From Corynebacterium rouxii (GTDB lineage Bacteria; Actinomycetota; Actinomycetes; Mycobacteriales; Mycobacteriaceae), in contig NZ_LR738855.1 in the NCBI RefSeq assembly GCF_902702935.1, positions 1,550,001 to 1,614,000 of the forward strand: DNA of 64,000 nt, given 5' to 3'. Shown here piece by piece: positions 40,257-49,489 of the stretch (positions within the stretch are counted from its first letter, which is position 1; each line of letters begins with the position of its first letter). The notes under the pieces are model-generated. The model ran no database searches. It was given only the letters and a program-made list of their open reading frames with translations, and was not told where the DNA came from. The translations under genes were made by a program, and so were the position numbers.

Positions 40257-40889
40257 TTACAACAGACCAATCCAATTTCGCAGGAGTTGAGCACCAGCAT
40301 CCCCAGATTTCTCTGGGTGAAACTGAGTAGCCATCAATGCACCATTTTCAACTGCAGCAACAAATCGATCAGATTCATGCTGAGCCCACGCTACTAATGG
40401 CGCACGTGTTAAGCCGTCGCCTTCGAACTCCCACGAGCGCACACCGTAAGAGTGCACAAAATAGAAACGAGTATCAGCATCGAGTCCAGCAAAAAGCTGT
40501 GAGCCTTGCGATACTTCCACAGTGTTCCAGCCCATATGCGGCAGAACACGAGCTTCAAGCTTTTCGACGTTTCCCGGCCACTGCCCACATCCAGCAGCAG
40601 AGATTCCGTGTTCGTTGCCAGAATCGAACATGATCTGCATACCTACACAAATGCCCATCACAGGGCGTCCCCCCGCCAAGCGTTGACCAATCATTCGGTC
40701 ACCTTGGACCGATTTGAGCCCCTTCATGCACGCATCGAAAGCACCCACACCTGGTACGAGGAGGCCGTCCGCAGCGAGTACTACATCCGGATCGTTTGTT
40801 ACCTCTACATCTGCGCCCACTCGTTCCAACGCTCGTTGCGCTGAACGCAGATTCCCAGAACCGTAATCGAGAAGTGCCACTTTCTTCAT
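40257..40889 (-). CDS. hisH: Imidazole glycerol phosphate synthase, glutaminase subunit
   Basis: Class I glutamine amidotransferase that supplies ammonia to HisF. It has 210 residues. The oxyanion loop [14 protein letters not shown] is at about 46, the nucleophile is in [13 protein letters not shown] (Cys about 80), and the His/Glu pair is in [13 protein letters not shown] (about 192). About 100 bases separate it from hisA and 66 from the MFS gene, so internal promoters are possible. Confidence 0.96.
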   Translation of the reverse strand: MKKVALLDYGSGNLRSAQRALERVGADVEVTNDPDVVLAADGLLVPGVGAFDACMKGLKSVQGDRMIGQRLAGGRPVMGICVGMQIMFDSGNEHGISAAGCGQWPGNVEKLEARVLPHMGWNTVEVSQGSQLFAGLDADTRFYFVHSYGVRSWEFEGDGLTRAPLVAWAQHESDRFVAAVENGALMATQFHPEKSGDAGAQLLRNWIGLL

Positions 40890-40955
40890 GGTTTCTCATC
40901 CTAACTGGTTATCAACTACCGTTGTGGGGCGCTCGTGCATAACTACCCCCGCACG

Positions 40956-42368
40956 TTAATCCGCAACAGAAGCCGCTACACGCCGGGCACGATGCCGACG
41001 TTGCACACCACGATCAGTTAGCTCTGCGATGAATCCAATAGCTACAAGAACCGCTCCTCCAGCAAAAGCCATTGCATAACCAGAGTGTGCTGCCACCATG
41101 CCCAACATGATGGCACCTACGCCAGTTCCCGAATCGAACGCTGCATTCCAAATAGTTGATGCGTGACCAATTTTTTCTCGAGGAACTCGCAGAAACATTT
41201 CCAGCAAAGCTTCGTTTTGCACGAGTCCGAACCCAGCACCGAACAAGATAGCGGCACAAATCAGTGTTGCCAGTGGCCATCCCAGCGCGAGCACCGCAAC
41301 GAGCCCAGCAAGACCTAATGCCGACAGAATCAAACCAGGGATCATTGTTGTTCCTGGACGATTCAATTTGTCAGCTAGCATGCCTGCAAAAAAGCGGAAA
41401 ATCATCTGCGCAGCGCCCACGATAGACAACATGACACCGGCTAAGGCAGCTCCACGTGCTGGATCGATGTCGCGTACTGAAGCCGGTAAGAAACTCGAAA
41501 CCGCTCCATATCCCATAGAGACACTTGCTAACGCCAATGCTGGAACGACTGTCACAATCAAACCATGGGGTCTCGGACGACGATGAATACGCGCACTGAT
41601 TTTTGCACGCGGCTTAGCTGGAATAGCAAATTTCGCTTTTTGAACCATCTTAGAATGGATAATCCGTTGCCGGCGCTCGTACTTCAGTTCAGCGCGTCGC
41701 CAAGCTGGGTCGTCGACAGCTACTCCGGCTTCGTCATTTCCTTTCGTGTCTATGCTAGAAGCATCTGACTCCACGTTGGGAATTGCTACCGCCATAAACG
41801 CAGCAATCAAGGCAATGCCGCCACCAATAAAGAACACCAAGTCAAAACTGTAGCCTGCATTAACCAGCAAAAGGCCTGCAGGAAGCGCCACCATTTGAGA
41901 CGCACCTACTGCGACTCCAAGTAACCCCGAGGCTTTTCCGAGCATGCCTGCTGGAACTATTTCCCCAATAAGTGCATACTGTGCAACACACAACGAACCA
42001 AATCCGACACCACGAATTGCCGCAACGATCAGCACTGAAGCAGGATCTAGCGATACTGCGTACCACAAAGACGGCAAACCGAGAAGAAGCGCTGCAACGA
42101 TCATGACCGCTCGATACCCAAAAGCCTGGATCAACCGAGAGGTACATATTTGAGTCAGCACTGTGATAGCCATAAACGTAGCGGTAGTCGCTCCGGCAAG
42201 GGCATCAGACTGCCCTGAGGCAATCACCGCCAACGGGATGACTGGCAGCATGAGCGAAAACGCCGCGAAAGCTGCTGCAACAGCGATAAGTGTTGAGGTA
42301 AAACCAGAAATTTTCCATGGTTGCGCGGGAGCTTCAGACTGGGTGGAGGTAGCTTCGAGTGTTTTCAC
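40956..42368 (-). CDS. MFS transporter in the histidine cluster
   Basis: Major facilitator with about 12 membrane segments in two halves, 470 residues. The halves are joined by a long basic cytoplasmic loop (about 205-265, many Arg and Lys). RGVGFGSLCVAQYALIGEIV (about 119-138) corresponds to the conserved loop region. C. glutamicum has a comparable transporter in the same place, suspected of exporting histidine or an intermediate. AGGAGCC precedes the ATG. Its position inside the his cluster is the only hint of substrate. Confidence 0.88.
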   Translation of the reverse strand: MKTLEATSTQSEAPAQPWKISGFTSTLIAVAAAFAAFSLMLPVIPLAVIASGQSDALAGATTATFMAITVLTQICTSRLIQAFGYRAVMIVAALLLGLPSLWYAVSLDPASVLIVAAIRGVGFGSLCVAQYALIGEIVPAGMLGKASGLLGVAVGASQMVALPAGLLLVNAGYSFDLVFFIGGGIALIAAFMAVAIPNVESDASSIDTKGNDEAGVAVDDPAWRRAELKYERRQRIIHSKMVQKAKFAIPAKPRAKISARIHRRPRPHGLIVTVVPALALASVSMGYGAVSSFLPASVRDIDPARGAALAGVMLSIVGAAQMIFRFFAGMLADKLNRPGTTMIPGLILSALGLAGLVAVLALGWPLATLICAAILFGAGFGLVQNEALLEMFLRVPREKIGHASTIWNAAFDSGTGVGAIMLGMVAAHSGYAMAFAGGAVLVAIGFIAELTDRGVQRRHRARRVAASVAD

Positions 42369-42430
42369 AGGCTCCTTCCTTAGAGGTCAACGAGGATTAA
42401 AGGACTATTGAATATGGGGAACAAAATGGA

Positions 42431-42457
42431 AAGGCTGAGAAGTTGCTTCCCAGCCTT
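42431..42457 (-). terminator. Internal hairpin in the his cluster
   Basis: AAGGCTG and CAGCCTT (7 bp) enclose 13 bases in the 160-base gap between the small membrane gene and the MFS gene. On the minus strand it continues TCCATTTTG. It may split the cluster into hisD-C-B-orf and a downstream transcript. Confidence 0.5.
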
Positions 42458-42528
42458 AACAAATTTTTATCGCTACTTCGAGCCTAGCGTGAGGTATATA
42501 AAAGTCAATCGACTCCCCCTACTACAGC

Positions 42529-42744
42529 CTATTGGTAGATACCTACCGCCCACACGACGCCACCCACTGCAGCCATTGCAGCGAGAACTCCGAGAACAAT
42601 CACCATGAGTTTGTTATCGGCTTTATATGCAGCCCAAGCTCCACCGACTAACAATCCAGATACCAAAAACAACACGTATACCATCAAAAAACTTGCTGGC
42701 TGAATTGTAGACTGGGCAACAACCGAAGTGTGGACAGCGGTCAC
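42529..42744 (-). CDS. Small membrane protein, 71 aa, next to hisB
   Basis: Small protein with two hydrophobic segments (about 17-38 and 46-68) separated by a short polar loop AAYKADNKL. It has no signal peptidase site, so it stays in the membrane. It lies two bases after hisB and is co-transcribed with it. A counterpart exists in the C. glutamicum his cluster. The function is unknown; it could assist the neighbouring transporter. Confidence 0.78.
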   Translation of the reverse strand: MTAVHTSVVAQSTIQPASFLMVYVLFLVSGLLVGGAWAAYKADNKLMVIVLGVLAAMAAVGGVVWAVGIYQ

Positions 42745-42746
42745 GT

Positions 42747-43355
42747 TTATAGCGCTCCTTTAGTTGAGGGGATTCCAGTAAGACGGTCATCGGGGCCAAC
42801 TGCTTCACGGATCGCTCGTGCGACAGCTTTAAATTCAGCTTCAGTGATATGGTGCGGATCCCGACCGTAACGGCACAATACGTGCAATGTGATTTTTGCG
42901 TTTAGCGCCAAGGATTCAAAAAAGTGCTCATTTAAGACGGTCGGGTAATGACTACCAATGACAGAATGCACAAGGTAATCAGGCTCGCCTTTGGTGACAA
43001 AATAGGGACGCCCCGAGAAATCGACGATGGCTTCACACAACGTCTCATCCATCGGTAGTTGGAAAGAGCCAAATCGTCTAATTCCGCGCTTATCACCTAC
43101 AGCTTGCGCTATGGCCTGCCCCAGCACAATTGCAGTGTCTTCCACTGTGTGGTGAGCATCAATGTGTGTGTCTCCCGTGGCCTTTACCTTCAAATCAAAT
43201 GCACCATGGACTCCAAAGGCAGTAAGCATGTGATCGAAAAAAGGTACACCAGTGTCAATATCGACTGAACCTGTTCCATCGAGATTTATTTCGACACGAA
43301 TATCTGATTCGCTTGTGACACGAGAAATCGAACCAATACGAGGTTGGGATGCCAT
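42747..43355 (-). CDS. hisB: Imidazoleglycerol-phosphate dehydratase
   Basis: Dehydrates imidazole glycerol phosphate to imidazole acetol phosphate. It has 202 residues, single-function (no phosphatase domain). The two metal-binding repeats are [19 protein letters not shown] (about 63-81) and [20 protein letters not shown] (about 158-177). The start is [13 protein letters not shown] gap of 80 bases separates it from hisC. Confidence 0.97.
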   Translation of the reverse strand: MASQPRIGSISRVTSESDIRVEINLDGTGSVDIDTGVPFFDHMLTAFGVHGAFDLKVKATGDTHIDAHHTVEDTAIVLGQAIAQAVGDKRGIRRFGSFQLPMDETLCEAIVDFSGRPYFVTKGEPDYLVHSVIGSHYPTVLNEHFFESLALNAKITLHVLCRYGRDPHHITEAEFKAVARAIREAVGPDDRLTGIPSTKGAL

Positions 43356-43435
43356 AGTTGAAGGTCACCGTGCTTTCTGTGTTTTAGAGTCTAAAGTGTT
43401 TGTACTGCATAAAGATAAACCCTACTTTTATGCGA

Positions 43436-44560
<1,125 letters not shown>

Positions 44561-44574
44561 TTATTCAGTGAGAC

Positions 44575-45906
44575 CTAGTTGCCAAGGTTTTCAAATCGCG
44601 TACGAATCGCTTCGCCGTGTGCAGGAAGGTCCTCAGCATCAGCCAAGGTGATCACGGTGTCGGAAATTTCTTTTAGTGCCACCTCATCGTAGTAAATAAC
44701 ATTGACTGGTTTAAGGAAGGTATGCGTAGAAAGTCCGGAGCTGTAACGAGCGCTACCAGAGGTTGGCAGTACGTGGTTCGAACCTGCTGAGTAATCTCCT
44801 AGCGGTACCGGAGAATATCCACCAACAAAGATTGCTCCGGCGTTTCGAATTTGTTCTGCAACTTTGTGGGAATCTGCTGTGTGAATTTCCAAGTGTTCAG
44901 CAGCATATGCGTCTGCCACTATGACAGCGGTAGGGAGATCGTCGACAAGCACGATGCCTGATTGTTGGCCTTTGAGCGCCTCGGATACGCGATCTGCATT
45001 GCGGGTCACGCTGTAGCGAGCAGCGACTTCCTCATTAACCCGCTGTGCTAGCTCTTCGGAATCCGTGATAAGTACCGAAGCAGCAAGCACATCATGTTCA
45101 GCTTGACTAATGAGGTCGTAGGCGATCCAGACTGGGTTTGCCTGCGAATCGGCAACAATAGCAATTTCTGTTGGACCCGCCTCAGAGTCGATGCCAACTA
45201 CCCCACGCACCAAACGCTTGGCAGCAGTGACAAAGATATTGCCGGGGCCAGTAATCATATCGACAGGTTCCAAGACTTCAGCACTATCCTGCTGAGTATC
45301 ATCACCATAGGCCAGCAATGCCACTGCTTGCGCACCGCCAGTAGCCCAAACCTCAGTTACCCCCAAAAGCTTAGCTGCGGCCAAAATAGTGGGGTGAGGC
45401 CATCCACCGTGATCTTTTTGCGGAGGGGAAGCAACGACTAATGATTCCACTCCCGCTTCTTGCGCAGGGACTACGTTCATAATGACGCTGGAGGGATACA
45501 CAGCGTTTCCGCCAGGAACGTAAAGGCCGACGCGAGATACCGGAATGAACTTCTCTGTGATTGTTGCGCCTTCGCCAAAGGAGGTTGTGTGTTGCGCTGG
45601 AAGCTGCTCGGAGTGAACTGCACGTACTCGGGCGATCGATTCTTTCAGTGCATCAATGACTTTGGGGTCCAAGCTGTCAAGGGCCTGATCTATGACATCG
45701 TGCGGCACTCGAATTGATGCTGGGCGAACGTGATCGAATTTTTCTCCGTAATCAAGTGCGGCAGCAGCGCCTCTATTTTTAACGTCGGTAACCACAGGCT
45801 CGACGATCGGTAATACCGAATTAATATCCGTTCCGCCTCGTGGCAATGTTCTACGCAGCTCACTTGTGGTGGGAACGTGTCCGCGAAGATCAATCACATT
45901 CAACAT
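44575..45906 (-). CDS. hisD: Histidinol dehydrogenase
   Basis: Zinc enzyme performing the last two oxidations of histidine synthesis with NAD. From ATG 45906 (MLNVIDLRG) it has 443 residues. GAGGAAAC lies nine bases before it; the frame is open by six more codons. Motifs: [47 protein letters not shown], and the end [21 protein letters not shown]. It is the first gene of the histidine unit and is preceded by the leader region. Confidence 0.96.
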   Translation of the reverse strand: MLNVIDLRGHVPTTSELRRTLPRGGTDINSVLPIVEPVVTDVKNRGAAAALDYGEKFDHVRPASIRVPHDVIDQALDSLDPKVIDALKESIARVRAVHSEQLPAQHTTSFGEGATITEKFIPVSRVGLYVPGGNAVYPSSVIMNVVPAQEAGVESLVVASPPQKDHGGWPHPTILAAAKLLGVTEVWATGGAQAVALLAYGDDTQQDSAEVLEPVDMITGPGNIFVTAAKRLVRGVVGIDSEAGPTEIAIVADSQANPVWIAYDLISQAEHDVLAASVLITDSEELAQRVNEEVAARYSVTRNADRVSEALKGQQSGIVLVDDLPTAVIVADAYAAEHLEIHTADSHKVAEQIRNAGAIFVGGYSPVPLGDYSAGSNHVLPTSGSARYSSGLSTHTFLKPVNVIYYDEVALKEISDTVITLADAEDLPAHGEAIRTRFENLGN

Positions 45907-45978
45907 AATTTTACGTTTCCTCAATATTTTTCGATGTTTCCCGTAAAAACACCGCCTACGATGGATCTAAAGCTCACA

Positions 45979-46074
45979 TTATATGCAGCCATCTCCACTA
46001 CTAGGCATATGGAGCACCCCCGTCATGGTGAAGGCCATCACGAGGGCACACACCATGAAAGTTTTCACGGCCAT
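45979..46074 (-). CDS. Putative 31-residue leader ORF upstream of hisD
   Basis: Short frame MAVKTFMVCALVMAFTMTG..., ending in SSGDGCI, with GTGAGG five bases before the ATG. It starts about 20 bases after the candidate transcription start and ends 72 bases before hisD. The product is hydrophobic, rich in Met and Val, and has only one His, so it is not a classical His-codon attenuator. Whether it is translated is unknown. Confidence 0.4.
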   Translation of the reverse strand: MAVKTFMVCALVMAFTMTGVLHMPSSGDGCI

Positions 46075-46099
46075 TTGGCCTCACGCTTTGTATTGGGCC

Positions 46100-46105
46100 A
46101 TTCTA
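46100..46105 (-). promoter_or_regulatory. Candidate -10 of the his operon
   Basis: TAGAAT on the minus strand, 26 bases before the short leader ORF. No convincing -35 is seen 17 bases upstream, which is common in corynebacteria. Confidence 0.4.
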
Positions 46106-46246
46106 TCGTTGTAGTTCCACCTGCATAGAGATATTTTTCTGCTTCTACCCCCTAATCTCGGTAGCTTATTCCTTCATGTTTCTGTGATCTGCCAGCTGCT
46201 AGACTGCTAAAGTTCTCACGGATTGTTCAATACACAAGGAAAGAAG

Positions 46247-47302
46247 GTGCAAGGGGTGGGCACACATTCAAACGAGCCAACATTAGGGGTTCAATTTTCT
46301 TCTGTTTCCTGTAATCCCATCACCCTGCACAGTGTGGAGAGCATCCTGTCACGACTGGGTTTTGTCCATCGCCGGATTATGGTGCACCACAGTAGCGTGA
46401 TCGAAATCGAATGGCGCGAATATAGCCTGATTGTTGGCCTCGTCAATGAAAATGCTTGTGGAACGATTACTGAAGTAGACACTCATCATCAGGATTCAGC
46501 GCAAGCTAATCCACAATTGATTGTCGAGGGCTTTTTAAACGGCCACCTGCCGTTAGATGAGTTTTCTCGGGTAGCAGAAAGTGTGAACTCGTGGAACAAC
46601 GAGCGCGTAAGCCCGTCAGCGCGCATTCGCGTTAATGATTCAGGATCGCTTTCTGTTGCATTTAGGTCAAGCAACTCTATTTCACTTCCGCAAACTGACC
46701 TGCAACTGGCAGAGTTTTTGCAGCTTGCATGCGATGCCACTGCCCTTGCGGTTCGCACATTCCTCGACGTTTTTCCTGCGCTGTCAGTAGACCACCAACA
46801 GTTACTCAATGCGCACCTCTATGAGGATGCTTCTTCTGGTTTTTTCGATCTAGGAGATGACACTTCGGATGTGCCCACTGTGGTCACGATGGACAGAATC
46901 TCTCCGGTTATGGAAGAGATCACTTCCACTGCGGATTCTTTGGAGGTCTTATACGCACCAATTTGGCATTCCGAAGCCATGATTGCTTGTGATCTAGAGT
47001 CCGGCCCCACCATCATGATGTGGGCGGAGTGGGATTCTGGGTTACAGCGCAGTGATTTTATGCGGATATTTCTTATTTGTAATCGTTGGAATGACGAAGC
47101 AGTTGCAACGAAAGCTTTTATCGCTAATAAAGACGAGACGCTTAAAATCCGTGTAGAGACTCATATCGATGCTGGTGGTGGCCTTACCGATACTCAGCTG
47201 ACTACTTTTCTCACCGAGGGGTTTAACGCATTGATGCACAGCATCTCACAATTAAAAAGCCCAAAGTACGGGCTTTACGACGCCCCTCCGCACCAAGAAT
47301 AA
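46247..47302 (+). CDS. YbjN-domain protein
   Basis: Cytoplasmic protein of 351 residues that appears to contain two YbjN-like halves (about 25-150 and 215-335). These are alpha/beta domains often linked to chaperone-like or sensory roles. Recognisable parts are VESILSRLGF, HLPLDEFSRVAESVNSWNNE and the parallel FMRIFLICNRWNDEAVATKA. I chose GTG 46247, behind AAGGAAAG; a TTG 24 bases upstream is in frame. It stands alone on the plus strand beside the his leader. Confidence 0.75.
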   Translation: MQGVGTHSNEPTLGVQFSSVSCNPITLHSVESILSRLGFVHRRIMVHHSSVIEIEWREYSLIVGLVNENACGTITEVDTHHQDSAQANPQLIVEGFLNGHLPLDEFSRVAESVNSWNNERVSPSARIRVNDSGSLSVAFRSSNSISLPQTDLQLAEFLQLACDATALAVRTFLDVFPALSVDHQQLLNAHLYEDASSGFFDLGDDTSDVPTVVTMDRISPVMEEITSTADSLEVLYAPIWHSEAMIACDLESGPTIMMWAEWDSGLQRSDFMRIFLICNRWNDEAVATKAFIANKDETLKIRVETHIDAGGGLTDTQLTTFLTEGFNALMHSISQLKSPKYGLYDAPPHQE

Positions 47303-47305
47303 CGC

Positions 47306-47944
47306 TTAGCCATCAATGTTACGGTTGTCGGCCGAAACGTCGTTGTCGCTATCGTCATCGACATGAATGAAAAGCGATAGCCAAAAAGCGCATCCGGCAA
47401 CAAAAGGGGGCCACATCACTGCGTTGGCCCCTAACGCAACAGGCGGCGCGAAGCGGATAACTGTTCCTGGTAGGAGCTGATCAGCATCAGTCGTGTGATG
47501 AATGAGCGAAGCAACCATGTTTCCAGTGGCGGCGAGGATTAATCCGCCGATGAGCGTCCATAGCAAGAGCCACATCATGATGCGCACTTGGCGGTGGTGC
47601 GAACGCACTTTCCGTGCAAGGATATATGTGATGGCGAGGGAAAGAATTCCCGAAATGACAATAAATTGCGCGAGAGAAAGAAACTCTACGTTTACTTCCG
47701 AGCCAACGCGCACTTGGTTATCTTCCACGATTTCCGCTGAATATGTGGGGCGAAACCATGCCCATACAGCTCCCGTGCCAGCGAATAACAAAGACACCAT
47801 CACAACAATCGCGGAATACCACTGCACCGAATGCAGCCAAGGGCGAAAGCGTGAGGTGACCACACCACTTCCTTGATTCTCTGGGAGTGGGTCAACATTC
47901 TCCGAAATGTGCGGAGCTGTCGAGGTGGTTGAAGTTTTTCGCAT
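47306..47944 (-). CDS. Hypothetical membrane protein, 212 aa
   Basis: Four hydrophobic segments (about 42-63, 90-110, 122-145, 170-190) follow a polar N-terminus of about 35 residues. A short external loop with VWAWFRPTYSAEIVEDN comes after the first segment. The tail is Asp-rich (DDDSDNDVSADN). I do not recognise the family with certainty. It converges on the YbjN gene with only three bases between stops, so the two transcripts probably overlap. Confidence 0.75.
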   Translation of the reverse strand: MRKTSTTSTAPHISENVDPLPENQGSGVVTSRFRPWLHSVQWYSAIVVMVSLLFAGTGAVWAWFRPTYSAEIVEDNQVRVGSEVNVEFLSLAQFIVISGILSLAITYILARKVRSHHRQVRIMMWLLLWTLIGGLILAATGNMVASLIHHTTDADQLLPGTVIRFAPPVALGANAVMWPPFVAGCAFWLSLFIHVDDDSDNDVSADNRNIDG

Positions 47945-47987
47945 GAGACACAGGGTACCGTGTCTGCCGGATCGATCAAGAATGCGT

Positions 47988-48025
47988 ACGCGTGCTCGGT
48001 ACCTACTGAGCGGCAGAGCACGCGT
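47988..48025 (-). terminator. Hairpin between the lipoprotein and membrane-protein genes
   Basis: ACGCGTGCTC and GAGCACGCGT (10 bp, perfect) with an 18-base loop, about 11 bases after the lipoprotein stop on the minus strand. It lacks a U-run. Confidence 0.65.
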
Positions 48026-48036
48026 TTACTACGAGA

Positions 48037-48699
48037 TTAGTCGCAGAACGTCCACCGACCGTTTTCGCGAGCAAATCGCTGGACCGCAGAATTTGTCTGG
48101 CCATCTGCCGTTGAGGTCACAGTTGCAGACGCAGAATCACCATTGACCTGAACATCAGTCACAGAATCGATAGTAGGACGTGCGTGCGCGTATTGAGGGA
48201 AGTCCGCCAACGGAACGTCAGGGATCTGGTCAATATTCATCGCTGCAAGTCCGCCGTTAGCTTCAAGGTAACGTGCGCAGGTGTTTTGAGGAATGTAGCC
48301 CATAAACTGACGCACCGTGGTGGCATTCATCATGCCACGAACAAGACCTTCAATTGCCTGTTGATCCTCCGCACTCGCGGGTGCACCATCTGCAACAGGG
48401 GCTTGTGGAATGAAAGAAATTTCTGGGTTGTCGATCGGGCCAGGAGCCGGCTGTCCAGGAGCCGGTTGCTCGTTTTCTGGTGAAGGTGCAGGTGCAGCTG
48501 ACTCTGATGCAGGAACATCAGACGGCTCGCCAGTTTTTGCGCTTGCAGACTTTGAGGTCGACGTACCGGTTGAGGTCTTATTTGCCGACGAATCCGAGCT
48601 ATCTCCATCGGAACCACAAGCTGTTAGCACCATGACACCGGCGGTAGCACAGGCAAGAACAGGAAGCTTAAGGCTGGAAAGGTGAAGATTAATCGACAC
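48037..48699 (-). CDS. Putative lipoprotein, 220 aa
   Basis: A signal peptide (about 1-27) ends in the lipobox VLTAC, so the cysteine at about 28 should be lipidated by Lgt and the protein anchored outside. A Ser/Thr/Pro/Ala-rich spacer follows (about 30-100). The folded part (about 105-220) has MMNATTVRQFMGYIPQNTCA and ends in a beta-type segment QRFARENGRWTFCD, similar to NTF2-like or low-molecular-weight antigen MTB12-like lipoproteins. Two cysteines (about 146 and 219) could form a disulfide. Confidence 0.85.
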   Translation of the reverse strand: MSINLHLSSLKLPVLACATAGVMVLTACGSDGDSSDSSANKTSTGTSTSKSASAKTGEPSDVPASESAAPAPSPENEQPAPGQPAPGPIDNPEISFIPQAPVADGAPASAEDQQAIEGLVRGMMNATTVRQFMGYIPQNTCARYLEANGGLAAMNIDQIPDVPLADFPQYAHARPTIDSVTDVQVNGDSASATVTSTADGQTNSAVQRFARENGRWTFCD

Positions 48700-48923
48700 T
48701 GAGTATCTCCTCTGCGATCTGGGTTTCGTCGTGGGGTGCCACGAAGATGTGTATTTGACTCTAGCTTTTAATACAAAAGTTGGCTGATCGATGTGTTCGT
48801 TACGATGTTAATCGGATGATCCTTGAGATACATTACGGTGTTAGCATCACCTAAGTCACGTTGTGCTATACACGGACCGTATTCCCCCATCACGAGCAAC
48901 CAAATCAGGATAGGCTGACTGCT

Positions 48924-49469
48924 GTGCAATTAAGTAAAGAGTCCATCATTTCTGCAAGCCTCGATATTTTGGATTCCTATGGCCTAGCCGATATGACAAT
49001 GCGAAGGCTTGCAACCCACCTAGGCGTTGCTCCAGGCGCTTTGTATTGGCATTTTAAAAACAAACAGGCGTTAATTGATGCCATCGCTCGCCACATTATG
49101 TCACCACTTATCCACGCCTCCCCTGCTACCTACCATCACGATATCCCTTCGTTAGCACTAGACGTTCGGTCCTTAATGCTGCGCCACCGAGATGGTGCTG
49201 AACTTTTAAGTGCCGCACTGACAGACGCGTCGTTACGCAACGATATTATTAGTGTCGTTTCGGCCATCCTCGGCGGCTGCGACAAAGCCTACGTCGGCGC
49301 ATCAACATTGCTGAATTTTATTCTTGGTTCATGCCTCATCGAGCAATCCGAGGTACAACGCCAAGAAGTCGAATCGGGGACGGCTGCGGCTGTTAAAGAC
49401 CAAGATCACCTCTTTATCAGCAGCCTTGAGATTATTATCGTTGGATTAAAATCACAGGGATTTTCCTAA
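48924..49469 (+). CDS. TetR-family transcriptional regulator
   Basis: DNA-binding repressor with the helix-turn-helix in the first 50 residues (MTMRRLATHLGVAPGALYWHFKNK; key residues Leu-Ala-x-x-Leu-Gly-Val and Tyr-Trp-His-Phe). The C-terminal ligand domain resembles TetR_C of the tetracycline-repressor class. I chose GTG 48924 behind GGATAGG, giving 181 residues; the frame is open 21 codons further but those lack homology. It is 20 bases before glgX and probably co-transcribed, so it may respond to a sugar-related or unrelated ligand. Confidence 0.88.
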   Translation: MQLSKESIISASLDILDSYGLADMTMRRLATHLGVAPGALYWHFKNKQALIDAIARHIMSPLIHASPATYHHDIPSLALDVRSLMLRHRDGAELLSAALTDASLRNDIISVVSAILGGCDKAYVGASTLLNFILGSCLIEQSEVQRQEVESGTAAAVKDQDHLFISSLEIIIVGLKSQGFS

Positions 49470-49489
49470 AAGCAGTAGAGTGAGTAGCT

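Larger units (their letters stand above)
45907..46246. other. Divergent intergenic region hisD / ybjN-like gene, with his leader
   Basis: The minus strand has a candidate -10 (TAGAAT, 46105-46100) that would start a transcript near 46093, about 185 bases before hisD, close to the leader length reported for the C. glutamicum his operon. This leader holds a 31-codon ORF on the minus strand and, on the plus strand, a His-rich ORF. I see no GC-rich terminator before hisD. No other gene is apparent. Confidence 0.6.

Noticed and set aside
45907-46105. T-box or other tRNA-sensing riboswitch before hisD
   Set aside because: I found no T-box consensus sequence and no GC-rich terminator/antiterminator pair in the leader.
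46009-46128. His-rich plus-strand ORF as a histidine attenuator leader peptide
   Set aside because: It is on the strand opposite to hisD, so it cannot be a cis leader peptide of the his operon. It lacks a good ribosome binding site. Kept only as an oddity in the findings.
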